Shown: positions 1 through 14,028, counted from the stretch's first letter. The stretch: DNA of 64,000 nt from Sparassis latifolia (GCA_018466975.1 CM031555.1:930001-994000), one strand, 5' to 3'. A program made the numbers and translations. Notes: generated by a model not told the origin, from the sequence alone.

Positions 1-3000
1 ACCTCACTGATTACAGAGGATTGTCGCTTTAGGACGTCCAGCCCCCGGCCGTCAAGACCGCCGAATGCTTTGCAGTCGGTGACGTTGGACGTGGCACAAT
101 TCCTGATACACGAACATCGTCATGACCCTAAAATACTTTCTCAAATCGCATTCGCAGTTATCCCAGCATTTTACATGTTTAGGCCTTCTTTGCATACTCG
201 GTTACTCTCTTTCTTCGACGATGGGGTGATTGGTCGCGTGCTACACGATCTGAGACGAATACAAGGAAGACAAACCAACGAACAAATGCTGCCTTCAACG
301 GGTGAGGACGCACTCTTTCAATTTGATCTGACCGCCGTTGACCTCGCACTGAAAGATATGCTCGGGGGCGACTTCTTGTCTTCAGTCCAGTCTCCCGTGG
401 TCGCTATCACAGTCGATGCGGCAGACGACGTGGTCATATCTCCATCGGAATCGGGCTGGAGACGCTGGCAAGTATCTGGAGACGTTGACTGTCAATCGAC
501 CAATGTGCCTCTCCAAGACATAGCGGTATACCAAATGTCCTCGGTGATCTCCCCATTACTCGCGGCCATCTTGGAGAACGTCGACATTGTCTCCGAATCA
601 TTACCGACGGTGCATCGTTTCCACCGACTGTTGACCAGAATCGCTGAGTACAAACCGGACGCATACGAAGACATCCTCTCAATCATCGCGTACCACTCTC
701 CGCGTGCGCGCTATTTTGCCATAGGTCTTCTGATGTCGTACTGGTCGAGGGCTGTGGGCCACCTGGCTGTCAGTAGATCGTTCCCCAGCATCACATACTC
801 GGCATCACTCGCCAAAGCACTGCAAGGTCCCAACTACACGCGGCATCTGTCCGATCACCCATATGCACACCAGTTTATCCCATGGCGCTTCAATTCAGAG
901 TCGATGCGCAATCTTTTCGGAGGGCCCTCACATAACGAATGCCGCTCATGTTCAGACGCGATCACTGGGTTCGGACTGTTGTGTCCTTTCTGCATGTGCG
1001 CGGTGCACTTCGATTGCTATGACTATCCCGAAGGCAGCTTCTTCACCGAATACTTTCCTGCATTAGAGCCAGATGCACTAAAGGTCGCCTTCTTCCGCTT
1101 TTGCCATTTACATCCATCACGCCGCACGCTCCTTCCTGCGCCGATCCTGAGGGAGGAGCATACCTTCCGCCCTGTCAACCTCTTTAGTATGGCTCTCTGC
1201 TTCATCTGCCGCACCCCTCTCTGGGGATGTATGACGCAGGCGATGCAGTGTCAATCCTGCAAGCAATTTGTCCATGCACATTGTCTGGAAGCAACGTCGC
1301 TGCCCCGGTGTCGTTCTGTTTCTGTCGACGATACATATCTTACCGTAGACTTTTCCGTTCTGCGCCGATCTTTCACGGAGTTCTACCGGGACATCTCGTT
1401 GGCCCTGACAGATCCCAGCCGAAGGACGTATGAAGAGGTCTCTCTTTTCTACGCTATGCTATGGATTCAGTTGGAGTTGTTGAAGAACGGAGTTGTTCTC
1501 GGCTCCATTCTGGTCGTCCCAGAGAACTCGGAAAAGCCGGTGTCTAATGACAGCCAGTTGGAAGAATTTGAGCTTCACCAGTTGATCAAGCGGTGTGAAG
1601 AGTACCTGTCTTCTGGCAACCTTTCTGTCTCCAGATCGTTGACTGATTTCTTTGTGGAGAATAACGTGCGAGCAGCGCAGGCGTTCATCTTCTTCGACTG
1701 GAACGCCCTCACGTTCATAGCGAGTACCATCAAGATGCCTCACCAGGTCCCGGGAATATCTACAAGTCTTTCCTCATCCGACTTACTCAGCGTCGGCCAG
1801 ATGGATGTGTTCGAGAGCGAGCCCGAGGATGGCTCTCCATATCCCTTCGAGATCGCCTCGCTCTCCCATTTGCGGAACCAGCTAGGAGATCAGTTCCAGT
1901 TATACTCAGAGGCAGCTGCACGGTTCGCTCTCATGTATCTTTCGCACCTCGGCTTCTTCCAGCTCCCGGATGGGCTGGACGATTTGTCTCGCGACATCTC
2001 GCATCCGGAACGGCAACAGTGCGTGTTTCCGCTCCCATTCGGCTTGGAGGTGTCGGCGGAGGTGGAGACGTTGGCAGCGGCGATCGAAGCGTGCTTGTCG
2101 GACTTCGATTTGTCTGTGAATGAAGCGGGTTTCTTGCTCCTCGTGCGGCGGTTCTGTCCTGACGGGCTGATGACGGACTACGCGTTGCGTAGGCTCGCGA
2201 AGGCCGTTGTGCACTGGATATTGTCCGAGGTGATGCCCCCTGCCACCTACAGGCTTTTCTGATCTCATGTGGTTGGTTTGAATAGGACAACAACCTGGCC
2301 GTAATGCTTCGCGACTATGTTGCCGAGGGGCGCAGCCTTCCTGGGGTTCGTTCAGGTTTAGATCCACAGCCCTGGCCCTCGTCGTCTGAATCTCGACCTA
2401 CGGCGGCGAACTCGGTGAACAATGGAGGTGATTATGTGGCTAGTCGACGCGCACTTTTGCACCGGTACGCTGCACGGTGGTTGCTTGCTCTCCACAATCA
2501 GGATGTCGACAAGTACACTACAACCATTTTCGATTTGCTTGAGGAGCACGCAAATGAGAGTGAGCCTAGCGATCTCATTTTAGCGGCAGATGACTTCCAG
2601 AAGGTGAAATTGTCCATGCGTAGGAGCGTCTTATGAGCTGACGTCATTCCAGAGGAGGCGACTAGCTGCCACGGACAATGTTCTGAGATTGATCATGAAG
2701 TTGCATCAAGCAGGCGTGGTTTTTACTTCTTACCATGATCTATTTGGTAGGTGGTTGGAGTTGGCTTCTGATGTGCGCCACGATGAAGAGGTACGACTCC
2801 ACTCAACCCATTACGTCAAAATCCTCATCAGTTTTTGATAGCCCATCTGGTCATTATCCCGCCTTTTCACTCGAGAGATCGAATCCAGCCAGCGATCTGG
2901 CTCCATAGTCGAAAACCGGATGACCATCGTGGACCCGTCGACAGTAGCCCCTCTCAACCCTGTGAACGTGCTCATTGACGTGGCGACCGGGAGTAAAGAA

Positions 3001-6000
3001 GGATACCTGCGTACTCTGCACTGGCTGTGTCTGCTTGTACGGGCGGGCGTCGACGTCTCGGTCTCGACATTCATGCAGTTAGTGTCGCTCGCGAAACGAT
3101 TCGATGTCACGGTCAATGAGTGCCTTCTGTTGGTAAAAGCAATCATGTGGTCTACGTGGCTCAGGGTAATGGGGCGTCAAGATTTGCAGAACGTAGTTGC
3201 GGCGCTGCATGCTCACTTCGCCCCTCAAGTAGTAGCACGCCTTCAATCAAGGGATAGGTCGCCCGAAATGTGAGTTATCTCAGCCGACAGCAGTAATCGT
3301 CTAAAGTTGTAAATGCACCGTCTAGGTTTCTTTTCATCCGACAGTCGCTGGCTACGTGTCTTCTACTTTACGGATGTGACAGAAGCTATGTCACCTATCT
3401 CGGGATGATTCACAAGGAAGAAACTGATGGTTTGGCATCTAGGTAAGCACAATACCTCTATGCATTGCGATTGTCCATCTGATCATGGAAAGACTAGACG
3501 AAAATTACCTCGCGCCTCGATGTCTGCGGATCCTATCATAGTCAATGCTGACTTGATAAGCGCCTTGAAATTGTACGTTCAGACGGAAATCCATGACGTA
3601 TCTTGTTTGGTGGCGAAATTCCTCAACGCCTTTCTCAACGAGGCGGCCTTCGTAGAGTCATACGAGGTCGACAACTTCATTCTACGCAATGGACCTATGT
3701 TATGCACCTGGTAAGATCACTTTGTATTCATTGGAAGACTATTGCTCACGACTATAAATGCAGCATGTGGCAGTTTTACGCTATCCAACACCATGATATA
3801 TCCACCATCAGGACATCTCTTCTCCTGCGCGTTCTCGTCGTCGATCCGCAGCCTTTTCAAGCCCTTCTTGAGGAGTGGTTCCAGGTAGACATTTCTTGGG
3901 AACTGCGGTAAGTATTGCGACCGTCTTGCAGTAGTCTGAACTGATGTGTCGTGGTCTTTTAGGTTGCAAGCGATTCTGCGTCTCTTTCGCATCATCCTTG
4001 ACGTGACAAGTCCCGCGTTCAGCGTAGAAGATCGTCAATGGAGATCAACTGTGATCGACGTGTTCTATTACTTCTTCTCTTCTCTATGGAGGGACCCAAG
4101 GGTTGTTCTGCTTTCATATCAACGGCGTCTTGCGTCCCTTACATAGCATTTCAGGAAGAAGTTAGACTCGCCGTAGACACGTGGTCTCAAACGCTCCTTC
4201 CAGCTCATTTCGACGCCATAACTGCGTGTTGGAACGAGTCCCTGGCTAAATCTACGATTTCCGAACGGATCAAGCTGATATCCTTTCTAGATCAGCTTCG
4301 CCCTCATTTCCCAGACTGGCGAGGTGAGATCCATGGTGTCGTTGCTTTGCTAGTCGCTTTACTTGCTCATTCAAGGACAATAGTTCTATCTTGGGAATGC
4401 ATCCTTGAGACTCTGTTGGAAAGTGACTTCATGCAGAGGAATGGAGACAACGAGGATGGGCCAGCCGCAGCTCATTTGGTCAGTCTGGACGTTACTTCCT
4501 GTCCACTTCTCTGACAAGAGATTTTTCAGTCTATGTATGGGTTGAGTTCGAGTTCGAAATCTCCTGCATCCTACGCTGTCGACTTGGATCCTGAATTAAG
4601 TCATCTGAGAGTGAGTTGGCCAATGATTGGTCTATGCAATGGTGCTGACAGGTGTCTATCAGGTATCACTGCTGTCTCTGTCCATGCGGATGGTATCGGA
4701 TGGCGTTTTCATCGACCTCGTTTCACTACTCAAAATCAAAGATCACGTTGCTCGGGTAGTGGGTTTCCAAGATGTTACTATAGTGCCGACAGCAAGCGGG
4801 CACACTTTTCATGTCCGCTTCAGTGCCTTGGGCACCATTGCGGAATCTGCTGACCCTTGTCTGAACGACCTGATGATGATACTGGACTCGTCAAGGTCCT
4901 ATGATCTACCTCCGTCAGCCATGGGCGGCCTTTACGCAGAGGATGATAGCCCGTGCCATTTGCTAGTGGGATCTGTTTTCGTTGACATACTGCTTGACCT
5001 ATTTGTTCATGCTGAAGCCGTTGGTACACTGTCGCCAATCACTCTGAAGAACATGTTAAAGTCGCTCATTATCCTGGTACATAAACATGACTTCGATTCG
5101 AAACCCTTGATGCATCTGCAGGGGAATTTGCGCAGGGCGGTTCGACATACGCTGGACCTTTTGTTCATGAATCTCAGTTACGAGATACGACAGCTCGCTC
5201 TGTCGGCCTGTCTGGCATTCATCAAGAGATGGCCTACTATCGTTGGCAATTTTATTTGGTTGGTTCGTTATCTATGAAGTAGAGTCTCACTCACACTTGT
5301 CCTGTATAGCGAAGCTATAGAGGCCGCAGTCAGACTCATGGTGGTTCTTGATTACGAACGACATAGCGACGACGTTTTGGTGGAACAAACGAGAGGGTTC
5401 CTCGATACTACACTGACTCTGTGCGACGCGATCGTATCCTTCCAGATCTTTCTTCGCTCACGGTCTTCTTATCTAGGTACTCTCAGAGTGGCGTATTCAA
5501 CGTCTTATGCAAAGTGAGTTACGTTTGAAAACTCGTGAAACTTAGGCAAGCAGTACTCACTCCGTGTCTTCTGTATCGCATGTTTCCAACTTAGCGGCAA
5601 TTGTTGTCTGAGTTCTTCGATGTCATACACTACGTCGTTGTGGCGAACACGAAGGCGAACATCTCAACAATACGGGAGGGTCTTCAAGACGAGCTCTTAC
5701 GCGATACGTTAACAAAGGCTATCGAGAACGAGCCAGATTCATTCCAACGTGTCATTGGAAATATTGTCTCTTACGTTGAAGTCGTGCACCACTCTGGGTA
5801 CAGCTCTGACATGATGCAGTGTAAGTGCTCGCGTCAGCAAAACTAATCCTGGCACGATAACCGAACACATCCTGCGTTATTTCCAATGCTAGTTGTAGGA
5901 CTTCGTCTAACGCATATCGTTCGACGTACCGCAGAATGGCCTGCAGATGCATTCGATCCAAACCCTCTGCTACGTCTCGCGTGCACGCTTGTGCAACACA

Positions 6001-7453
6001 ACAAGGCGCAGAGTAGGGTGAGCTGTGTTCTCCATGCATGGGGATTCCCTAACGTCATCACACATCTCAGGATCTGCTGATGTACATGGAAACACTGCTT
6101 CGTGCTGCCCTCGTCCGCTTCCACGTGTCCGCGGAAAGTCTAGCGCGTATAGTTCTAGCCACCTCGATGATTTACCGCAAGGCTGGTTCTATCACTAACT
6201 CTGGAGATGCGTTGCAAACAAATCCAATTGTGTACTCCATGTCGGAGATCTTGTCCGATGGCCTACACGGAAAGGCCCGCATATCACCAACAACATTGAC
6301 TGCATTGGTTCAGGTGCGTATAGACTACCCTGGTCAAGTCCCTTTCACAGTTAAAACTACACACAGACTATGTCGGCGGCTATGGATCACGGAGTAGTTA
6401 AAGTCGCAATCTTGTCCGAAGACGCATTCTTTCGTCTGGCGGATGATGGACTTTTCTTCCTGTACAATGACGGTGTCTCCGATGGTCTGTCAACTGCGGA
6501 TTTCAATACGTCTCAGGCGGTGGCGAACCTGGTCTTACAAGCGGCGGACGTACGCCCAGCAATCCTAGGCAGGCTTTTGGTGAGTCGTTGCCAACGAAGA
6601 CATCCTTCCTACTAACTACCGCCCACAGAGGATTCAAGCGACTATACACACGTGGAATATGTTGGTTCTGGCTGCACTTGCGAGCGAGAGCCCGTCCTCT
6701 GCCTTCCGCATTTTTGATTACTTCTCCACGTTCTCGCTTGCGTATGCACGGTCTCTTTGTTCATACCAGCATCCACAGTGGCCCTTAGATATAGATGCAC
6801 AAGAGATAGCTCACAGGGACATCAGCAACGCCTACGCTGCGCTCAAAATGTGGTTACTCCTGGCTCGAAGGGCAGCTGCGCAGCGCATTGAGCTAGCTGT
6901 GAACTCACGTCGCAACGGTGCAGACGGGGATGGTATGCTTGATGAAGAGATCCTCGCAACCAGTATGGTGTGGAACGAACTATGGCCGCCATTTGAAAGT
7001 GTGATGAGCGCCTTCGAAGCAGATGCTCATGCGGGGAACCATTCGGTACGGGCGTGTGCTCCTATCCGTATATATGCGACACTAACTATTTGAAAAACAA
7101 GCCACTGGCATCCACTATATGGGCGTCTGTGGCTGACCTTCTCCTATTTCTGCGTCAATCCCGCTCGGTCGCGTTGGATACGTCGTTGGAGACACGAATC
7201 CTCAACCGTCTACGTACCATTGTCCGTGGTGAAGCAAAGGTAGGCCAAAATATTGTCCCAGATGGTTCCTTGTGTTCATGCTTGCTTGATATAGCTGTCG
7301 AGGATTCTGCGGAGTATGACTGAGCCTCCGCCCGATGTCGCATTTGATTTCCTCGTGAGACAGGTGACGACAGAAATCGAGGCGGAAGAGAAGCTGCAGG
7401 CAGCTAAACGCCAGAACGCGATCCCAGAGAGAGGACGAAGGGTTGTTAGCTGA
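1..7453 (+). CDS. Large conserved fungal protein with two tandem zinc-finger-like modules (5' partial)
   Basis: The reading frame is open from base 1, so the true start lies upstream. The first long exon runs to about 2229. A 56-nt GT-AG intron (2230-2285) follows, and many further small exons continue to a stop at 7451-7453. The product would be roughly 1,900-2,000 residues. Two cysteine/histidine clusters are visible. The first is at about 942-1025 (CRSC..., then CPFC, then VHFDCY). The second is at about 1200-1290 (CFIC..., then CQSC, then FVHAHC). Their spacing resembles C1/PHD-type zinc fingers. The rest is mostly helical-looking with no catalytic motif that I recognise. It converges on DPM2. 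I do not recognise the family, so its function is unknown. I am confident that it is one gene, and less sure of every exon edge. Confidence 0.7.
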
Positions 7454-7601
7454 CCTGGATGCATGGATACCGTAATATATAAGTACAGCGCGGAGAATGA
7501 GATTGTATTCCAATGTGTGGGGCCCTTACCATAATTATCGTACGTACTTCTACTTCCAACAAGTGACGTGCATACCGCACAATGTGTCATCTCATCGTCC
7601 G

Positions 7602-7953
7602 CTAACAACCAGTGGGATCTGCGACGATTGCAGAGCCAACAAAGAGACCGATTGCAGACATGCCGATAATGAGCAGGAAGGCTGGAATGCGTACAGCCCA
7701 TTCTCGGGAGGGGAACATGTCGTGGATAGGATTAGAAGATTCAAATAATGGCTGCTCGAGAAATCGTGGGTTAACAAGCAGAGGGTTCCGCATGCGAAGG
7801 AGAGACGAACTAAAAGAATAGCCCATATAGTGTAGTAGGAGAAAACCGACGTTGCAAGGAGGAGCATTGCTCCGCCTAGCGTCTTATCTGTCACAGCCTG
7901 GAATCGCAGTCAGCTCAATCTTTCGGTGATGGTCCCAACTGGTTTACCATCAT
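7602..7953 (-). CDS. DPM2: Dolichol-phosphate mannose synthase regulatory subunit DPM2
   Basis: DPM2 is a small ER-membrane subunit. It stabilises the dolichol-phosphate mannose synthase, which supplies mannose for N-glycans, O-mannosylation and GPI anchors. Three exons are proposed. The first is a tiny one starting at ATG 7953. The second encodes the first membrane helix (TLGGAMLLLATSVFSYYTIW). The third encodes the conserved loop FPSREWAVRIP and a second helix (FLLIIGMSAIGLFVGSAIV). Two short introns with GT-AG ends join these in frame. The length, about 85 residues, and the two-helix layout match the family. It is transcribed divergently from TRS120 and converges with the large zinc-finger gene. 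The exact C-terminus is less certain, because an additional small 3' exon cannot be excluded. Confidence 0.85.
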
Positions 7954-8399
7954 CGTAATTTCCCTTACTGCATTACCTTGCTTGCAAGGTCTCTCCACCC
8001 TCTTAGTAATTGTCGTGCTTTTCGACTCCCTGGTTCCTTCCGTGCATCTGAATCTTGCACGACAAGTCCCAACTCGGCTTGCGACGTCTCAAGTTCGAAT
8101 CTATGTGGTGGCAACTTTCACAAGCAAGGCGAGGAGGCAGCACTTCCCTCGTTTGAGTTGAACATTCGCGGAGGGGAAGACCCGTTTTCTTCCAGTTCCA
8201 CGTGACATAGATCCTCCCCACAGGAGTTCGTAAGCGCCCGGTACTGTCAGTGCATGAACTCAGCTCGAGCATGGTGATCTTCCACTCTAGATATCTTGCT
8301 TGTTTCCGTTTCAAGCCAAACTTCAGACATTTTGCCTAGATTAACACTGTTCAGACTTCTAGCAGGGAGTTATTCTCAACAAGGGGTGGTCTAACCACT
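7954..8399. promoter_or_regulatory. Shared intergenic region between divergent DPM2 and TRS120
   Basis: About 446 bp separate the two divergent start codons and no supportable gene lies in it. It must hold the promoters and 5' leaders of both genes. I see no clear TATA box or known operator. Confidence 0.5.
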
Positions 8400-11300
8400 A
8401 TGGAGCCATCAGCCTTTGCTTCGCTTGCCCACGTTCGAGTACTGCTGTTGCCTGTAGGAGACATTCGGAGAGATACTTTTGAAAAGTGGGTTGCGGAGAT
8501 TAAGAGCTTCCAGAGCATACGTCTTGGAGATATCCCCTCTGATCCTCGGGATGATAGAGGTGTGTTTCTACACTACTCACTATTTCCAAGACTCATGTTA
8601 CGTGCAGCTCGCTTTATGCCCAGTCCTCTAGCAACCGGCTATCTTCACTTGAGCTACCCATCGCACCCGCCTCCCTCGTCGCATCATTCACTAGCCCTCT
8701 TTCGTCCCTCTGCCTTTCCGCTTGGTGTCATCGGAATTGCGACATGCTCTCAGTCAGATTCCATGTCTTCGATATTGGCTCACTTCAATTCGTCATTGAG
8801 CCAAATTTTCCCTCATGGATCCATGTTCCCAGTCGCCAGTAATTGTTTCGTTTTTGAGGAGAGCGATGGTAATACCAATCTTGATGTCAAGGACCATTTT
8901 CCCGGTTTAGTCATCATTCCTGGCATGATGGGGAACAAGACCCTCTATATCGGCACACTTGTTGCTGACTTGTGCTCTCAAATATTGGGAGAATTCGCTA
9001 TTCTGGTTCGTGATGTCACTCGCCGATGCAGTCACCTATCCCTGATGAAATGGAACAGATGCAATCGCTTGAAAGCCCGCTTGGAAATGAATATTTGAAC
9101 GCTGCATTGTTCCCTGTTCTTCCGCCTCCATCTGAAATGCCACGGTCATTGGAGGCTGAATTTCATGCTCATGCTTCCTTACCTCCGCTTCCCTCCCAAA
9201 GCAGCCAGCCTGAGCTCGCTTCACCTAATGGACCTTTACGGGCCAAAACGCCTTTGGCGGTCAAACGCACATCAACTGCTCCTGGATTTTCTGGACATCG
9301 TCACGCTAGCCTACCCGTTCCAGCAGCCAAAAGGCGACCAACTGCAATTGGCGCAGTATCTTCTCATGGGAGACTTTTCAAAGTCCTAGGCGACCTGTTC
9401 CTACTTTCAGGTAGATTGGAGGACTCGTCTGTGTGGTAGGACACTGCATCCTTCACTCCGCGAGAATGTGCTGAGTTCGGACGTCTTCCCAGGTATGGAG
9501 AAGCGATCGCATTGTTCAAGGGTGCCCAGGATACCGCTTGGCACGCATCTGCTTTGGAAGGTCTAGCCACCATTCCGGTGATTGAAGCCTGGGCGTCAAA
9601 CCGAGCAGTAGTGCGTATACAATGCTGAAAGGATGTGTGAGATGCATTGACTCTTCATGTAAATCCAGACGGATACCGTCGAAGGGAAGGAACCATGGTC
9701 TGAGATCTCGGAAAAGCTCGCTCAAGCAACTGCATTGTATTTCAAGTCAACGCCACAAACTGACCCTGAGACGAGCCATTCCCTCCTTTCTTACTTATAC
9801 AGCCAGTCGGTCTTTCGTCAATCCTGTCTCCTCTTTTCTGTGTGGTCTGCAAAAGGGTGGGGTTCTCTCGCTTTTGCGACTATGCTGCAGCCCAGTTCAA
9901 GTCCCAATGCTCAGAACATCGATTCAAGCACGGCGACGAAAGCACGCACCAGTTCATCTTTCGCTGAAGTCGAACGACGGTCATCTATAACTGGGATATC
10001 TCGCGCACAGATAGCAGGGACTCTTTCGCAGGTCCATGGGCCCTGGCTACTCCATCTCGGACCGCGTGACCGCATTAAGGTGTTGCAAACACTCGCAGGT
10101 TTGTACGGTGCCCTTGGCTACCACCGTAAGGAAGCATACATCTTGCGGGAAGTCCTTGGTTCCATCATGGACCTTGTCGTCTGTGGGCGAGAAGAAGGAG
10201 GTGGGGCTAACACAAGTCAGACTGGCTTGGGGTTGGGGATCGGAGTTGGGAAGGTGACCACCATCCAAGGAACGGTCGGCGTGAAGCTGAACGAAAGCGC
10301 TGTTGGCAATGAAAGTGTGCTCAAGATAGTCAGGCATATATGCAGGGTGCATGGAATTGATCTCGAAGCGGTCAAGTTGGTCAATCCCGCTAATCGTCTG
10401 CAAGCCAGATTCGGTGAAGATTCTGATGATGTGGACGCCGATGTAGTGGGGCCAGCAGACGATGCGGTTGATGCTATCGAGGAGCCCTTTGGTTGGCCCG
10501 AACTTCAGATTGGCATTGTTCGAGAAGCGATAGCGGTTGCGGAAGCTCTCCCTGGTGTGTCTTCTTTTCATGGTCACGCCGTTGGTTTCTGACCGCTTAA
10601 CAATTTACAGACTATCCTTCCGTAGCCCAGTTCTCGTTGTCTTCGCTGAAGACTCTACATCCGGTCATGAGTCATAACGATCAGCATCATCTATACAGGA
10701 CTGCTGCGCGAGCTCTGGCCACAGCGAAACGGAGAGGAGACGAGAGAACAGTAGAATACTGGTCTGGACAGCCCATCGTCAGCATAGAGGTCCTCCCGTG
10801 AGTACGTAGCATCGCATCCCAAGGGGTTTCACCTGATACAACGGTTCTGCAGCTTGCCATTCGTCAGATTGCCTATGGAGACGTCGGTCTCTGCGCTTGC
10901 TCAAGCACCGTCGGATGCAAATCCAATACTCGTTGGGCTTACGGACCCCTTCTTATACAATCCTCGCAAATTGACTTCAGGACAGGTTGCTATTTTCGCG
11001 ACATCCAGTTGGATGACTTTGACTTATAGTCATGATTATTAGAGCCGATTAACACTGGTTCAGAACGAGATATTTGAACTCATGCTCACCCTACGAAATC
11101 CGTATGTATTCGACCTTGAGCTACAGACCTTAGCCCTCAGGTGCGTTTGGATCATATCTTATGACTCCGAGGATACTGATATTCTCGATGGGCTGCCTAC
11201 CGCCAGTACGTCCGGTGTACCCTTCGAGTCGAACACAATCCCCATAGTTGTCCCTGCGAACACGTACCATCCTGTGAGAATGTCTGGGAAGGCCCTTGCA

Positions 11301-13263
11301 GCTGGCACTTTAGTCATTCGTGGTTGCATAGTACAAGCTCCGGGAGGTATCTCGCGTGAGTTTGTTTTGCCATTGTCCACTGAGGAAGAAGAGGACAGAC
11401 GACTACGAAGACGTAGTGCCATTGAATGCGAGTCCGGGAGGTCAAAACACTCTGGTTTGAGATCGAGGCCTTGGGCAAAGGGGGTCGGGTCGATAAACAA
11501 ACAAATTCGATCAGACAAGCCTTCAATGCGTTTCCTTGAGTGCAAGATTGTCCCAGAACAACCTCTACTGCGGATCAGGAGGACATCCCTCACTCACGGT
11601 GCTGTAATGTTGTACAATGGAGAAACGTTCGTATTTCTCCGGAGCTGATGCTGTTCCTGTATTTGACATACGTTCAGGTCGACAATTCGTATCACGCTGG
11701 AGAACGTGTCAATGTTACCGATCGATTTTATCCGGCTAACCTTTGACGATTCCACGATTGCGCCTGCTCAGCAAGCGCTAGCAGATGGAGAGCTGTCTGT
11801 TTTCGAGACATACGAGACCGAATACGACTTGATACACCGACCTGCACTTACTTGTGATAGTAGCCATCAGTCACAGGTAGTAGCTCCTGGAGAAAAGGCT
11901 ATTGTTACTGTGAATTGCTTTGGAAAAGTGGGATGGTATGTTGCATTGCTATATATCTTTACCATGTTCCTTGACGCCTCTTCATAGCACGAGTGGTGCC
12001 GTCCACGTCTCATATGCATATGTCCGTAGACAACAGCCAACGTTGCGGAAGCCTACAGGCGTGTTTCATACTCGCCAACTGACGTATCCAGTGCTGGTCA
12101 CAGTATACCACATGCTCGAGTGTCATGCCATGGATATCCTACCGTACTCCCGTGCCGCTGCATCAGCACCACCAGAGTTCGATGATCTGGACGAGCCTAT
12201 CGTCGCCAAGGCTAGGAAGGGCCTGCTCAACGTTGAGGACGTGTCAGATTGGTGTCTGTTCTCAGTTGAGGTCCGAAATACTTACGGACTACCGTTCGAA
12301 GTCACGTTCGAGCGGACTCAGCCAGGTGCGTAGTGCGCAACACTGACAATGTCAGTCGCTGAACAGGAATTCTAGATGTAGAGCATGCATCAACATCCTG
12401 TCTGGTACCTCCAGGGTCCACTTCACGGTGCGTCCACACGGCTATTCTGTCTCTGGTTTATTTTTCAGACCTCTATACTGCATTCCAGCTTGCTGATACC
12501 CATCAAGAAATTCTTCTTACCGGCGGAGCATATTTCTAGAGCAATTCCGACCCTTTCAGATCGACAATTCGTGGTGACAAAGTCAGCTTTGACGTCTGTG
12601 GAGGAAAAGGCACAAAGGGAACTCTTCTGGTACCGAGAAGAACTGTTCAAGTTTGTTCATGGACGGTGGAGAGAGGTGAAATCTAACCTGCTTACTGTGT
12701 ATACCTTGATCCGCTCACATCTTGACAGAACGGAGGCACTCGCTGTGGAGAACTCTCGTTACGGCAACAACGCATGGCTCTGCCGATGCTCGAAAACTTG
12801 CGGACGGAGACAGCTAAAGTGAAAATGTTATTATTCTCTCGCAGTAGGACAGAAGAGGACCCGACGGTAGTCTTCGCAGACCGATTCGGAGGTCACCCAC
12901 AAGTTCCACCATTCACGATCCTCTACTTGCGAACCAGAGTAATTAACTTATCAGGTCGGAGTCATCTTAACACCTTGACGCGTTATCTGACATGCGACAA
13001 TGGTTGCAGCCTCGGAACTCATTCTCACGTTGAATCTGTCTCTGGAACCCGCTGGACATATCATCTATCAAGGAGTCACCGGTAACATTCCCCTGGGTAA
13101 GCTAGAAAGTGGTGCATCTTGTGATGTGGAAACCCCCATCGCATTTGTCTCATGTGGGAAGTTCGAACTTCTCGCGGACGTTCATGCACTTGACTACCCC
13201 GGAGATTCAGACCATGTTGGCCAAGGACGATTGACAGCGTCGGTGGTATTGGATAATTCGTAG
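8400..13263 (+). CDS. TRS120: TRAPP II complex subunit Trs120 (TRAPPC9)
   Basis: Trs120 is a large subunit of TRAPP II, the guanine-nucleotide exchange complex for Ypt31/Rab11 in late-Golgi and endosome traffic. The start at 8400 opens with MEPSAFASLAHVRVLLLPVG, typical of the family N-terminus. An IGIATCSQ segment and the motif VIIPGMMGNKTLYIGTLVAD follow. Later exons show the Trs120 mid-region (LLHLGPRDRIKVLQTLAGLY, at about 10045-10105). The C-terminal half consists of beta-rich, Ig-like stretches with sequences such as LTLRNPYVFDLELQ. The gene ends with a TAG at 13261-13263. More than ten short introns are needed. The expected product is about 1,300 residues, which is the usual size. It is divergent from DPM2 and convergent with VPS55. 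Confidence 0.88.
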
Positions 13264-13468
13264 TGATCAGGAGTCGGACTGTAGATTACTGTCGTCTTGT
13301 CGCACTACCGCTTGATTGCGGTCACTAGGACTCCATCCGCGTAGGAGCAAGTCAACTACCTAGCCGGTCTGGCTGCGGAATAATAAGGGTGCGATCCAAT
13401 ACAAAAACTGTCCAGGGAGCATGTTCTCGAAGCATAGGCGACGTCGGCGCAACAACCAAGTGCATTCT
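13264..13468. other. Convergent intergenic spacer, TRS120 / VPS55
   Basis: About 205 bp between the two stop codons. It presumably contains both 3' ends. No other feature is seen. Confidence 0.4.
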
Positions 13469-14028
13469 TCAATCGAAGTCGGAGTCCTCCTCTTTAAACG
13501 CTGCAGAGTAAGCCAGTATCGTACCATACACAAGACTACAGACGTGTTAGCTGGAGTAAGCGTGACGATGACGGTAACACGTACGCTCCACCGACAATCG
13601 ACATCGCGCATGCTCCTGGGCGAATAATCTCCGAATGCGCTAGGACAAGGGGGAAGGCAAATCCTGTGACGACTACGGTTGATGTCATAAATCGCCCAAT
13701 GTCTGCTCGACCATGGCCATCATATTCAGCGGAAAAGTCGTCACCACCACAGCTCGCAAACAATGCATTCGGCAGTGGCGCAAGGACGAAGGTCAAGGCT
13801 AGGGATAATGATATGGATGGCATCCACCTTTGAATCACGCCGGAGACGCACCGACAAGAAGAGGAAGCCAATTTGCCCAGAGAGCACAGGATAGAATGAT
13901 CAGCAGGAAGCCCACCGCGAGTACGAAGGACAGAAGAATCACGGCTAAGTTGGAAGCGTCAGTCTCGTTCAGATTCATGTCGCTGAGACCAAGAAGAGAC
14001 ACGCACTCTTTATGCCTGCTACGGCCAT
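13469..14028 (-). CDS. VPS55: Vps55 / LEPROT-family endosomal membrane protein
   Basis: Vps55 is a four-helix membrane protein that works with Vps68 in sorting from endosome to vacuole. Exon 1 begins at ATG 14028 (MAVAGIK). Exon 2 encodes the hallmark helix LAVGFLLIILSCALWANWLP. Exon 3 encodes FVLAPLPNALFASCGGDDF, then DIGRFMTSTVVVTGFAFPLV and GACAMSIVGG. The last exon gives LVYGTILAYSAAFKEEDSDF and a TGA stop at 13469-13471. All joins are GT-AG and in frame, giving about 135-140 residues, the normal family size. The acidic C-terminal tail is also typical. It is the last intact host gene before the transposon island. Confidence 0.92.

Noticed and set aside
13536..13709. Additional frames through the VPS55 introns
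   Set aside because: They are intron read-through. The spliced model explains the region fully.
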